Source: Serinicoccus profundi
GTDB lineage: Bacteria > Actinomycetota > Actinomycetes > Actinomycetales > Dermatophilaceae
Direction of reading: 5' to 3'
NCBI RefSeq assembly: GCF_008001015.1
Contig: NZ_CP042862.1
Coordinates: 620,001 to 684,000, forward strand
DNA: 64,000 nt
In this document: piece after piece, positions 44,764 to 52,174 of the stretch
How positions within the stretch are numbered: the first letter of the stretch is position 1
Layout of the letters: the number at the start of each line of letters is the position of its first letter
Notes under the pieces: generated by a model
What the model was told of the DNA's origin: nothing
Seen by the model: the letters and a program-made list of their open reading frames with translations, nothing else
The model's database searches: none
Program-made: the position numbers and the translations under genes

Positions 44764-45924
44764 ATGAGGAAGTCCACCCCTGCACTCACCGGCGCCGCGA
44801 TGCTCGCCGTCGTCCTCGCCGGCGGACTGCCGCTCAGCGCGCAGGCCGTCCCGGAGACCTCGCACTGCGGCACCGAGCCCGGCAACAACAACGACGCCTT
44901 CGTCAACCACGCGCAGCTCACCCGGGCGGTGCAGCAGCTCGAGCGGACCAGCCAGGGGCGGGTGGACGTCGAGGTGGCGGGGCAGAGCAACCAGGGCCGC
45001 GACATCTACGTCGCGCGCGTGGGGGAGGGCGACACGGTCGTCTACGTGCAGACGCAGATCCACGGCAACGAGAACCACGGCACCGAGGCGCTGCTCAACC
45101 TGCTCGGCCAGATGGGCGGCAACACCCCGGAGGCTCAGGAGCTGCGCGAGAACATCACGCTCGTCGGCATCCCCCGCCTCAACGTCGACGGCGGCGAGAA
45201 CGACACCCGCCAGAACGCCCAGTCCTGGGCCGAGGTCGTCGAGGCCTTCCCGCAGCTCGCCGGGGCCGAGCCGTCCTGGAACTACCGTGAGTCGGTGCCG
45301 GGCTTCGACGTCAACCGCGACTTCAACCCCGACCTGGACTACGTGCCGCAGCCGGAGGACTTCCCGGGCAACAGCGCCGACACGGGGTGGTACATCACGC
45401 CGGAGGCGCAGACCTCGCGCGACGTCTACCGCGGTCTGGAGCAGGAGTTCGGCACGGTCGACTACTTCGTCGACCTCCACAACCAGTGGTCCTGCTACAA
45501 GCAGGAGGGCACCGACAACATGTCGAGCCTGTCGATCTCGGGGCGCTTCATCGACGACCCCAGCGAGTTCGGTGACTGGCCGAAGTTCGACTACGACGCG
45601 TCCCGCCGCGCCAACGTCGCGGTCTACGACGCGCTGCAGGGCCAGGGCAACTCCGGCTTCGGTCACCTGACGCTCTACCCGCAGGACACCAACCTGCCGG
45701 GCACCGCGCTCGGGTCGTTCGCGCTGCGTGGCAGCGCCACGGTGCTCTTCGAGACCTCGAGCCAGACGCAGTACGACGGTCAGAAGCGCAACGGCTACCT
45801 CACCAAGCAGGTCGAGATCGGGCTCAAGGGTCTGCTGGTCGCCGTCGCCGACGACAGCATCGACTCCGTGGACGCCGAGGACTACGAGCAGATCCCGAAC
45901 CGCGTCTACCTGCCCGCCGACTGA
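44764..45924 (+). CDS. Secreted M14-family zinc carboxypeptidase (short form)
   Basis: The 386-residue protein has a clear signal peptide (TPALTGAAMLAVVLAGGLPLSAQA). The peptidase M14 zinc site is QIHGNENHGTE (His and Glu ligands) with the third ligand in FVDLHNQW. Substrate residues are in NVDGGENDTRQN and GFDVNRDFN, and the catalytic Glu is in SATVLFETSSQTQ. Two Cys (SHCGTE, WSCYKQ) may form a disulfide. It should trim C-terminal residues from peptides outside the cell. The ribosome site is GAAGGAG. A larger M14 paralogue lies 1 kb downstream. Confidence 0.88.
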   Translation: MRKSTPALTGAAMLAVVLAGGLPLSAQAVPETSHCGTEPGNNNDAFVNHAQLTRAVQQLERTSQGRVDVEVAGQSNQGRDIYVARVGEGDTVVYVQTQIHGNENHGTEALLNLLGQMGGNTPEAQELRENITLVGIPRLNVDGGENDTRQNAQSWAEVVEAFPQLAGAEPSWNYRESVPGFDVNRDFNPDLDYVPQPEDFPGNSADTGWYITPEAQTSRDVYRGLEQEFGTVDYFVDLHNQWSCYKQEGTDNMSSLSISGRFIDDPSEFGDWPKFDYDASRRANVAVYDALQGQGNSGFGHLTLYPQDTNLPGTALGSFALRGSATVLFETSSQTQYDGQKRNGYLTKQVEIGLKGLLVAVADDSIDSVDAEDYEQIPNRVYLPAD

Positions 45925-45947
45925 CCCTCGGTCGCGGACCGGCCGGC

Positions 45948-46784
45948 TCACAGACGAGCGATGACCTCATCGAGCATCGCCTCGGTGAGCCGGCCGGTGA
46001 AGGTGTTCTGCTGGCTGACGTGGTAGCTGCCCAGCAGCCGGACCGGGCGCCCCGAGGGGGTATGCCGGTGGGCCTCGGCGCCGTGGCCGAAGCGAGGCCG
46101 CGGACGCGGCACCCGCCAGCCGGCGTCGCGGGCACCGGTGAGGAAGGCGTCCCAGCCGATGCCGCCGAGCGCCAGCACCGAGCGCAGCGTCGGGTCCAGC
46201 ACGTCCAGCTCGCGCCGCAACCACGCGCCGCAGGTATGCCGCTCGCTCGCCGTCGGCGCGTTGCCGGGCGGCGCGCAGTGGACGGCTGCGGTGATGCGCA
46301 CGGAGCGCAGCGAGAGGCCGTCCCCGGCGTGGGTGGAGGAGGCCTGGGAGGCGTAGCCGGCGCGATGGAGCGCGGCGTAGAGCCAGTCTCCGGAGCGGTC
46401 TCCGGTGAAGATCCGGCCGGTCCGGTTGGCGCCGTGGGCGGCCGGGGCGAGGCCCACGACGAGGATCTGCGCCGCCGGGTCCCCGAAGCCGGGCGCGGGA
46501 CGGCCCCAGTAGGGCTGGTCGGCATAGGCCGCGCGCCGGGTGTGGGCCACCTCCTCGCGCCAGGCCACCAGCCGTGGGCAGGCCGAGCACACGCTGACGC
46601 GGGCGTCGAGGGTGGCGAGGTCGCGGGCGCCGCCCGCGAGCCGTCGGACCCCGGCCTCGGACCGCGCCACTCGGGTGCCCGACCGTGCGGGGTCCTGCGG
46701 CCACCCGGACCCGGCCGGCACGGGGGAGGGGAAGGGCTCGCCGGTGAGCGGGTGCGGGTCGGTGCGCGGCGGCATACCCCTCAT
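45948..46784 (-). CDS. Family 5 (UdgB-type) uracil-DNA glycosylase
   Basis: The 278-residue base-excision repair enzyme removes uracil (and often hypoxanthine) from DNA. The [4Fe-4S] cysteines are in VCSACPRLVAWREE and in AAVHCAPPGNAPTASERHTCGAWLRREL. The catalytic-pocket motif 1 is VGLAPAAHGANRTGRIFTGDRSG, with Ala rather than Asp in the activating position, as in family 5. Motif 2 is GSYHVSQQNTFTGRLT. ATG 46784 or 46775 can start it; the latter follows GAGGGGT too closely. It lies directly downstream of a tRNA gene on the same strand. Confidence 0.88.
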   Translation of the reverse strand: MRGMPPRTDPHPLTGEPFPSPVPAGSGWPQDPARSGTRVARSEAGVRRLAGGARDLATLDARVSVCSACPRLVAWREEVAHTRRAAYADQPYWGRPAPGFGDPAAQILVVGLAPAAHGANRTGRIFTGDRSGDWLYAALHRAGYASQASSTHAGDGLSLRSVRITAAVHCAPPGNAPTASERHTCGAWLRRELDVLDPTLRSVLALGGIGWDAFLTGARDAGWRVPRPRPRFGHGAEAHRHTPSGRPVRLLGSYHVSQQNTFTGRLTEAMLDEVIARL

Positions 46785-46790
46785 CCTGCC

Positions 46791-46867
46791 TGGTGCCCCC
46801 GGCGGGACTCGAACCCGCACTGTGCCCATTTTAAGTGGGCTGCCTCTGCCGATTGGGCTACGGGGGC
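46791..46867 (-). tRNA. Class-I tRNA with anticodon UAA (nominally Leu-UUA)
   Basis: The minus strand folds as a perfect cloverleaf: acceptor GCCCCCG/CGGGGGC, anticodon arm GCCCA-CTTAAAA-TGGGC (anticodon TAA), variable region ACAGT, T arm GCGGG-TTCGAGT-CCCGC, discriminator A and encoded CCA. UAA reads UUA (Leu), but tRNA-Leu is class II with a long variable arm and this one has only 5 nt there. The D arm (TAGCCCAATCGGCAGAGGCAG) looks like actinobacterial tRNA-Lys. Its amino-acid identity is therefore uncertain. Confidence 0.85.
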
Positions 46868-46896
46868 TGACGCAGGGCGGGTGCCCAGCGACAGAG

Positions 46897-46930
46897 CCGA
46901 GGGCGGCCCGGCGGGCCGGGCCGCCCTCGG
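46897..46930 (-). terminator. 15-bp perfect hairpin after the long M14 gene
   Basis: The 15 bases at 46897-46911 (CCGAGGGCGGCCCGG) are the exact reverse complement of 46916-46930, with a 4-nt loop. It lies 3 nt past the stop of the minus-strand M14 gene and 30 bp before the tRNA. There is no U-tract. Confidence 0.65.
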
Positions 46931-46932
46931 TC

Positions 46933-49425
46933 CTACTCGGCGGCGGCGTCGGACCCGGCCCAGAGCAGAGCCCGGGCCACGAGGGCGAACTGCCCCTTGG
47001 GGTGGGCCCGGAAGAGCGGCTCGGTGCCGAGGAGGACACCGCGCGACCCCTCGGACTCGGCGCTGACGACGATGGCCTGGCCGGCGGCCGCCTCGGGTCC
47101 GCCCTCGCCGCTCTCGGTGGCCCGCCAGTGACCGCTGACCAACGGCTCGTCGCCCAGGCGCTGGTCGACCCGGACGCCCTCGCCGAGGTCGGTGAACCAC
47201 AGCGGGGAGTAGACGAAGGAGTGCGGCGTCGCAGCCGCAGAGACCGGGCTGGCCTCGTCGTTGTCGACGCGCACCACGCCGTTGGCGTCACCACGGCCCC
47301 GGACGGGGGTCGCCTCGACGAGGTCGACGGCGTCGTTGAGACGCGCACCGGCGATGCCGCGACCGACGAGGCCTCCACCGTCGGCGAGGAAGTCCTGCAC
47401 CTCGGCCCGGGCGTCGTCGGACAGGTCGGCCCAGTCGAGCCCGGTGGAGACGTAGAGCGCGTCGAGGTCGGAGAGGTCAAGGCCCTCGTTGAGCGCATCG
47501 GTGCTCACCTCGCGGACGCTGAGGCCCATCTCGGTGAGCGCCCAGCGCTCCTCGGGGCTGGCCGAGACGCCGACCACCCGGTCGAAGGCCTCGAGGGGCT
47601 CACCGGCGGCGTCGGCCGGAGCGGCGGCCAGCTCGACCCCGACGGACTCCACGACATTGGTCGCCGCCCAGGGGTAGTCCGCGGGCAGCAGGAGCGAGCC
47701 GTCGGCGAGCAGCTCGACCGGCACCCCCTGCTCCAGGAGCAGGCTGGCGGCCTGCACGTCGGCCGGGTCCTCCATCGGCAGCAGCCAGCCCGTCGTGCTG
47801 TCGGCCAGCGCTCCGGTGGGGTCGGCGCCCTCGATGAGGTCGCCGTCGATGCGCAGCGGGTCGCCGTCGGGGACGGTGTCGACATCGGCGCCCCAGAGCA
47901 GCGCGTGGCTCCAGCCGGAGATGTCGTACATCGCGTCGACGCGGTCGGAGATGTCGGTGCCGCGACCGAGGATGGTGTTGGCCATGCCCCGCTTGGCCTG
48001 CTGCAGGTCGACGACGTAGCTGCCGGCAGGGTAGGAGCGACCGGCGATGAGGCGCTCGCGGTCCAGCCGGGTCACCTCGACGTCGTTGGCCACGAGGAAG
48101 TCGACGAGCCGGGCCGCAGCGGGGCCCGAGCGCTGCCCGTCACCGACCGGGATGACGTAGGCCCGGGGGTAGGAGGTGGTGTAGACGTCCTCCGGCCCGA
48201 TGACGCCGTCGAAGAGCCCCTCCTCGACCGGGGTCTGCGGCTCGCCCGCCTCGCCCCGCCGGAAGATCTCGATGTGGTCGGCGAGGAGCTCGGCGCGGTG
48301 CTCCGCGGCATACTCCAGCGTCCCGGTGATCGCGGCGTGGGCGATGTCGGTGTTGATCGCGGACCGGCGGCGCAGCTCCTGCGCCGGCAGGTCGTAGCTG
48401 GCGTTGTTGACCCGCAACGGGATCTCGATGGTGTGCGCGACCGCGCCGTGCAGCGCGGCATACTGCGGCGTGAAGATCGGTGGCCAGTCGTCCCAGCCCT
48501 CGTCCCAGTCGCGCAGCGGCACCTGCACGGGGTCGACGCCGTCCTCCTCGCCGTAGCCGAGGCCGTTGATCGCCTCCTCCATGCCCAGGCCGTTGGGGTA
48601 GGCGTGCTTGATGAAGAGGTCGTACTCGTAGTTCTCGCCGTGCGGCGGCGTCGTGGGCTCGACGAGCGTGCCGTTGACGTAGCCGTGCAGGTCGAGCATG
48701 AGCAGCGGCTGGGTGTGGATGAGCACGTCGCGGATCGCGACGGTCTCTGGCTGGGTCGCGGTGACGAAGTCGCGGTTGAGGTCGAAGCCGGCCTGGTTGC
48801 GGCGCGTGTTGTCGTGCCGCCCGTCGGGGTTCGCCGAGATGATGAGGTGGATGCGCGAGCGCTTGAGCAGCTGGGTGACCTGCGGGTCCTTGCTCGTCGC
48901 GTAGTCCTCGACGAGGCGCAGCGCGGCATCGGTGCCCTCGAACTCGTTGCCGTGGATGTTGGCGTTGAGGAAGATCGGCGTCTTGTACTGCTGGGCCAGG
49001 CGGGTGTCCCTCGCGGCGGCCGCCGGGTCCTCGGTGATGAGCGCGCGGTAGTCCGCCTGCCGCCGGGCCTGGTTGGCGTTCTCCTTGGCCGTGAGCGTCA
49101 CGAGGTAGACCTGCCGCCCGCCGACCGTCTCGGTGAGCACCTGCGCCGAGACCCGGTTCGAGCGCTCCATCGCGGCATTGAGACGCCGCGAGATGTCGTG
49201 GTATGCCGTGAGGCCGGGCTTGAGGGCGGCGTCCGCCTCGTCCACCGGGGGTTCGGGGAGGGGCTCCTGCTGCGGGTAGGCCGCGTCGCTGATGGGGTGG
49301 GCGGCCAGGGCCGCGCCGGCGACCTGGGCGGAGGGCGCGGCTGGTGCCGGGGCGGCAGCCAGTCCGGTGCTCAGGGCCAGGGTCAGGGCTCCGGTGAGCG
49401 CGGCGGTGCCGGTGCGGTGCGACAT
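46933..49425 (-). CDS. Secreted M14-family zinc carboxypeptidase with C-terminal amidotransferase-like domain (long form)
   Basis: The 830-residue protein starts at ATG 49425 with a signal peptide (GTAALTGALTLALSTGLAAAPAPAAP). The M14 zinc site is NANIHGNEFEGTDAALRL, the third ligand is in MLDLHGYV, and HTIEIPLRV supplies the catalytic Glu region. DGRHDNTRRNQAGFDLNRDF is the substrate site. Residues about 430-830 contain PRAYVIPVGDG, VVDLQQAKRGMANTILGRG, and a flavodoxin/GATase-like part (LDALYVSTGLDWADLSDDARAEVQDFLADGGGLVG). This two-part layout is found in other actinobacterial M14 proteins. The substrate is unknown. It ends in a strong hairpin. Confidence 0.88.
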   Translation of the reverse strand: MSHRTGTAALTGALTLALSTGLAAAPAPAAPSAQVAGAALAAHPISDAAYPQQEPLPEPPVDEADAALKPGLTAYHDISRRLNAAMERSNRVSAQVLTETVGGRQVYLVTLTAKENANQARRQADYRALITEDPAAAARDTRLAQQYKTPIFLNANIHGNEFEGTDAALRLVEDYATSKDPQVTQLLKRSRIHLIISANPDGRHDNTRRNQAGFDLNRDFVTATQPETVAIRDVLIHTQPLLMLDLHGYVNGTLVEPTTPPHGENYEYDLFIKHAYPNGLGMEEAINGLGYGEEDGVDPVQVPLRDWDEGWDDWPPIFTPQYAALHGAVAHTIEIPLRVNNASYDLPAQELRRRSAINTDIAHAAITGTLEYAAEHRAELLADHIEIFRRGEAGEPQTPVEEGLFDGVIGPEDVYTTSYPRAYVIPVGDGQRSGPAAARLVDFLVANDVEVTRLDRERLIAGRSYPAGSYVVDLQQAKRGMANTILGRGTDISDRVDAMYDISGWSHALLWGADVDTVPDGDPLRIDGDLIEGADPTGALADSTTGWLLPMEDPADVQAASLLLEQGVPVELLADGSLLLPADYPWAATNVVESVGVELAAAPADAAGEPLEAFDRVVGVSASPEERWALTEMGLSVREVSTDALNEGLDLSDLDALYVSTGLDWADLSDDARAEVQDFLADGGGLVGRGIAGARLNDAVDLVEATPVRGRGDANGVVRVDNDEASPVSAAATPHSFVYSPLWFTDLGEGVRVDQRLGDEPLVSGHWRATESGEGGPEAAAGQAIVVSAESEGSRGVLLGTEPLFRAHPKGQFALVARALLWAGSDAAAE

Positions 49426-49624
49426 ACCTCTCCTCGTCGTGGGGCGCAGGTCAGGATAGCCGAGGCCGGCTCCGGCAGCCAGGGGTCGCCCTCCACGCCC
49501 CGCCCGTCCCGGTCGTGACCGTCGCGCACGATCCGGAATCTCCCGTGGGCCTCGCACGTTTATGCTGATAACACCAGACACCGGTGTCGCACGACCCCGG
49601 TGCCAAGACACACGTGGAGGTTCC

Positions 49625-50506
49625 ATGGCCGTCAATCCGGTCTTCAACCGCATCGATCGGGAGTCCGCCCAGGGTGGCTACGCCGGCTTCGGCAGCCAGC
49701 AGCCCGGCGGCTACCCCGCGCCCCAGGGTCAGCCCACGATCCCCGCGGGCTACCAGCCTGGCCCGAGCGAGAGCATGTCCGACCGGCAGCTCGAGGACAT
49801 GTACGACCAGGCTCCCGCCGGCCCCGCGCAGACCGGGCGGCTCACCCTCGACGACGTGGTCGTCAAGTCGCTCATGATCTTCGGGGTCGTGCTCGCCGTC
49901 GCCGCCGCCACCTGGATGTACGTCGGGCCCCGGCCCGAGGTGGCGATGCCCATCTGGCTGCTCGGCATGTTCGGCTCGCTGGGTCTCAGCTTCGCCATCG
50001 GCTTCAGCAAGAAGGTCAACGTCGGCCTCATCATGGCCCACGCCGTGCTGCAGGGCCTCTTCCTCGGCGCGGTCAGCGTCACCTTCAACTACCTCTACGA
50101 CGGGGTGGTGACGACCGCCGTCGTGGCGACCATGGCGACCTTCGTCGGCATGTTCATCGGCTGGAAGGCCGGCTTCATCAAGGTCACGAGCAAGTCGCGG
50201 CGCATCTTCGGCATGGCGGCGATGGGCTACATGGTCTTCCTGCTCGTCAACATCGGCGCCTCCCTCCTCGGCTTCGGTGGGGAGTGGGGCATCTACAGCG
50301 GCCCGCTCGGCATCCTCGTCTCGCTCCTGGGCGTGGGTCTGGCGTCCTACAGCCTGGCCATCGACTTCGACTCGATCGACCGCGCGGTCCGCGGCGGCGC
50401 ACCGGAGAAGTATTCCTGGCTGCTGGGTCACGGCCTCGTCGCCAGCCTGGTGTGGCTCTACATTGAGTTCCTCCGGCTCTTCTCCATCCTCCAGAGCAGC
50501 GACTGA
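49625..50506 (+). CDS. Bax inhibitor-1/YccA-family membrane protein
   Basis: The 293-residue protein has a Gly/Pro/Gln-rich cytoplasmic N-terminus (about 1-75) and then seven helices of the BI-1 (TMBIM) superfamily: VVVKSLMIFGVVLAVAAATWMYV, PIWLLGMFGSLGLSFAIGF, VNVGLIMAHAVLQGLFLGAVS, VVTTAVVATMATFVGMFIGWK and later helices. It ends DFDSIDRAVRGGAPEKYSWLLGHGLVASLVWLYIEFLRLFSIL, the BaxI_1 family signature with the buried acidic pair. A role in ion or Ca2+ leak is suggested for the family. The ribosome site is GTGGAGG. Confidence 0.92.
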   Translation: MAVNPVFNRIDRESAQGGYAGFGSQQPGGYPAPQGQPTIPAGYQPGPSESMSDRQLEDMYDQAPAGPAQTGRLTLDDVVVKSLMIFGVVLAVAAATWMYVGPRPEVAMPIWLLGMFGSLGLSFAIGFSKKVNVGLIMAHAVLQGLFLGAVSVTFNYLYDGVVTTAVVATMATFVGMFIGWKAGFIKVTSKSRRIFGMAAMGYMVFLLVNIGASLLGFGGEWGIYSGPLGILVSLLGVGLASYSLAIDFDSIDRAVRGGAPEKYSWLLGHGLVASLVWLYIEFLRLFSILQSSD

Positions 50507-50520
50507 CCCCACCCCACGAC

Positions 50521-50847
50521 GTGACCGGTATGCGGCCCGCTGGCAGTTCGACTGCTGGCGGGCCGTCTGCTGTCATCGACGCGGAGCTCGAGCGGGTGCT
50601 TCGCCGCTGGCAGCAGCTGCCGCTCGACCGCGCGCTCACGGCATACCCGGGCGTGCGGGCCGTGGTCCAGGCGCTCGCGGACGCCGTGGCCGATGCGACC
50701 GGCCAGGACCGCGCAGCGGTGCCCGACCTGGGCCCGGGGGTCGTCATGGACCAGCTGCGGGTCATGGTCTACGACGGCCGGCAGGGGGCCCTGGCCGAGC
50801 CGGACCTCGCCGCCCGCCTCACCGACCTGCGGCGCAGCCTCCCCTAG
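50521..50847 (+). CDS. Small conserved-looking protein of unknown function
   Basis: The 108-residue frame runs from GTG 50521 (or ATG 50530) and contains AELERVLRRWQQLPLDRALTAYPGVRAVVQALADAVADATG, a helical soluble core, then GPGVVMDQLRVMVYDGRQGALAEPDLAARLTDLRRSL. Codon bias is as in real genes. A 14-bp hairpin (50533-50565) sits in its first codons, just where the Bax1-like gene would terminate. The true start may therefore be further in, for example GTG 50596. Confidence 0.5.
   Translation: MTGMRPAGSSTAGGPSAVIDAELERVLRRWQQLPLDRALTAYPGVRAVVQALADAVADATGQDRAAVPDLGPGVVMDQLRVMVYDGRQGALAEPDLAARLTDLRRSLP
50533..50565 (+). terminator. Hairpin after the Bax1-like gene, overlapping the next ORF start
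   Basis: CGGCCCGC (50533-50540) pairs with GCGGGCCG (50558-50565). The inner TGGCAG (50541-50546) pairs with CTGCTG (50552-50557) with two wobbles, around a TTCGA loop. It lies 27 nt after the Bax1-like stop. Confidence 0.5.
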
Positions 50848-51037
50848 GGGTGCATCTCAAGATCCAGGAGGAGTGCCAGCGTCTCGCGGATCTCGGTCAG
50901 GACGACCGCCCCACCGACCCCCGCCGCGCTCGTGCGGACCGTGCTCGTCAGTGGGACCACCTGGATGACGTTCGGCGCTCCGCGCAGGACCCTTCCCGCG
51001 GTGACGACAACGGCTGGCCGGGAGAGGGCGTGGAGTG
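50844..51037 (-). pseudogene. Possible remnant of a MazF/PemK toxin gene
   Basis: Directly after the DUF808 stop, the minus strand reads LSRPAVVVTAGRVLRGAPNV then IQVVPLTSTVRTS, and ends LTEIRETLALLLDLEMHP and TAG. RPAVVV...VVPLTSTVR is the central beta-strand pair of PemK/MazF toxins. The N-terminal RRGEVWxVxF strand and a start codon are missing, and the C-terminus does not follow the family. It is most simply a truncated relic. The call rests on about 35 residues. Confidence 0.35.
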
Positions 51038-51040
51038 GCG

Positions 51041-52006
51041 TCAGTGCGCCTCGGCGGTGGCGTGCTCGTCGTCCTTCTTGCCGATCGGCAGCACCGAGAC
51101 GATGCCGACGATGAGCAGGCCGACCACGAGGCCGAGGATGGCCGAGAAGAAGGTGTTGGTCAGCCAGGCCAGCGCGCCGGCGATCGCCGGGATCCAGCCC
51201 GCGACGACCTCCTCGGCGTGGTGCACGAACTCGTAGATCGGGTGGAAGCCCAGCTCGTCGATGCCGACCAGCAGGATGTGGCCACCGACCCAGAGCATGG
51301 CGACGACGCCGACGATGGACAGCGTCTTGAGGACGATCGGCATCGCCTTGACCAGGCCGCGACCGAACTTCTGCGCGCCCTCGGACTCCCGCTTGGCGAG
51401 GTTGAGACCGATGTCGTCCATCTTGACGATGAGGGCCACGGCGCCGTAGATGAGCGCGGTGATGGCGATCGCCACGACCACGAGGATGATCGCCCGGTTG
51501 AGCAGCGGCTCGTCGGCGACCTCGTTGAGCGAGATGACCATGATCTCGGCGGAGAGGATGAAGTCGGTCCGGATCGCCCCGGAGGTGACCTTCTTCTCCG
51601 CCTCCGGACCCTTCTCCACTGCGGGCTCGTCGTGCGAGGAGTCGTGGCCCACCCCCATCCACTCCAGCACCTTGTGGGCGCCCTCGTAGGACAGGTAGCA
51701 CCCGCCGAGCATGAGGATCGGGGTGAGCAGCCACGGCAGGAAGATGCTGAGCAGCAGCGCCACCGGCACGATGAAGAGCAGCTTGTTGCGCAGCGAGCCG
51801 ATGGCGATCGTCTTGATCATCGGCAGCTCGCGGCTGGGGTCCACGCCGGTGACGTAGCGGGGCGTCACCGCGGCGTCGTCGACGATGACCCCGGCAGCCT
51901 TGGCTCCCGCGCGGCCCGCGGCCGCGCTGATGTCATCGACGGACGCGGCAGCGACACGGGCGATCGCCGCGATGTCGTCGAGCAGGGCAGCCAGACCAGC
52001 AGCCAT
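51041..52006 (-). CDS. DUF808-family membrane protein
   Basis: The 321-residue protein opens MAAGLAALLDDIAAIARVAAASVDDISAAAGRAGAKAAGVIVDDAAVTPRYVTG, the DUF808 (YedI) signature. Helices follow (NKLLFIVPVALLLSIFLPWLLTPILMLGGCYLSYEGAHKVLEWM; ILSAEIMVISLNEV; AIILVVVAIAITALIYGAVALIV; TLSIVGVVAMLWVGGHILLVGI; WIPAIAGALAWLTNTFFSAILGLVVGLLIV). The function is unknown. GAGGTGACC precedes the ATG. It appears monocistronic. Confidence 0.9.
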   Translation of the reverse strand: MAAGLAALLDDIAAIARVAAASVDDISAAAGRAGAKAAGVIVDDAAVTPRYVTGVDPSRELPMIKTIAIGSLRNKLLFIVPVALLLSIFLPWLLTPILMLGGCYLSYEGAHKVLEWMGVGHDSSHDEPAVEKGPEAEKKVTSGAIRTDFILSAEIMVISLNEVADEPLLNRAIILVVVAIAITALIYGAVALIVKMDDIGLNLAKRESEGAQKFGRGLVKAMPIVLKTLSIVGVVAMLWVGGHILLVGIDELGFHPIYEFVHHAEEVVAGWIPAIAGALAWLTNTFFSAILGLVVGLLIVGIVSVLPIGKKDDEHATAEAH

Positions 52007-52174
52007 GAGGTCACCTCGGAAAGTGCGTGGAACAGATCGGCGTCAGGCTACCCGCAGGAGCACCGGTATGCCGTATCTCGCGCCCGCTGGCCGACCGTCG
52101 GTGCGCTGGGGGCGGCCGGTGAGGGAGCCCGCGCGAGCCTCGCAGCCGCGAGGGGCGTCATACCGTGCGGTCGG

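Noticed and set aside
46791-46867. Assignment of the UAA tRNA as the bldA-type tRNA-Leu
   Set aside because: The variable region is only 5 nt, so it lacks the long arm of tRNA-Leu. It is reported as identity uncertain instead.
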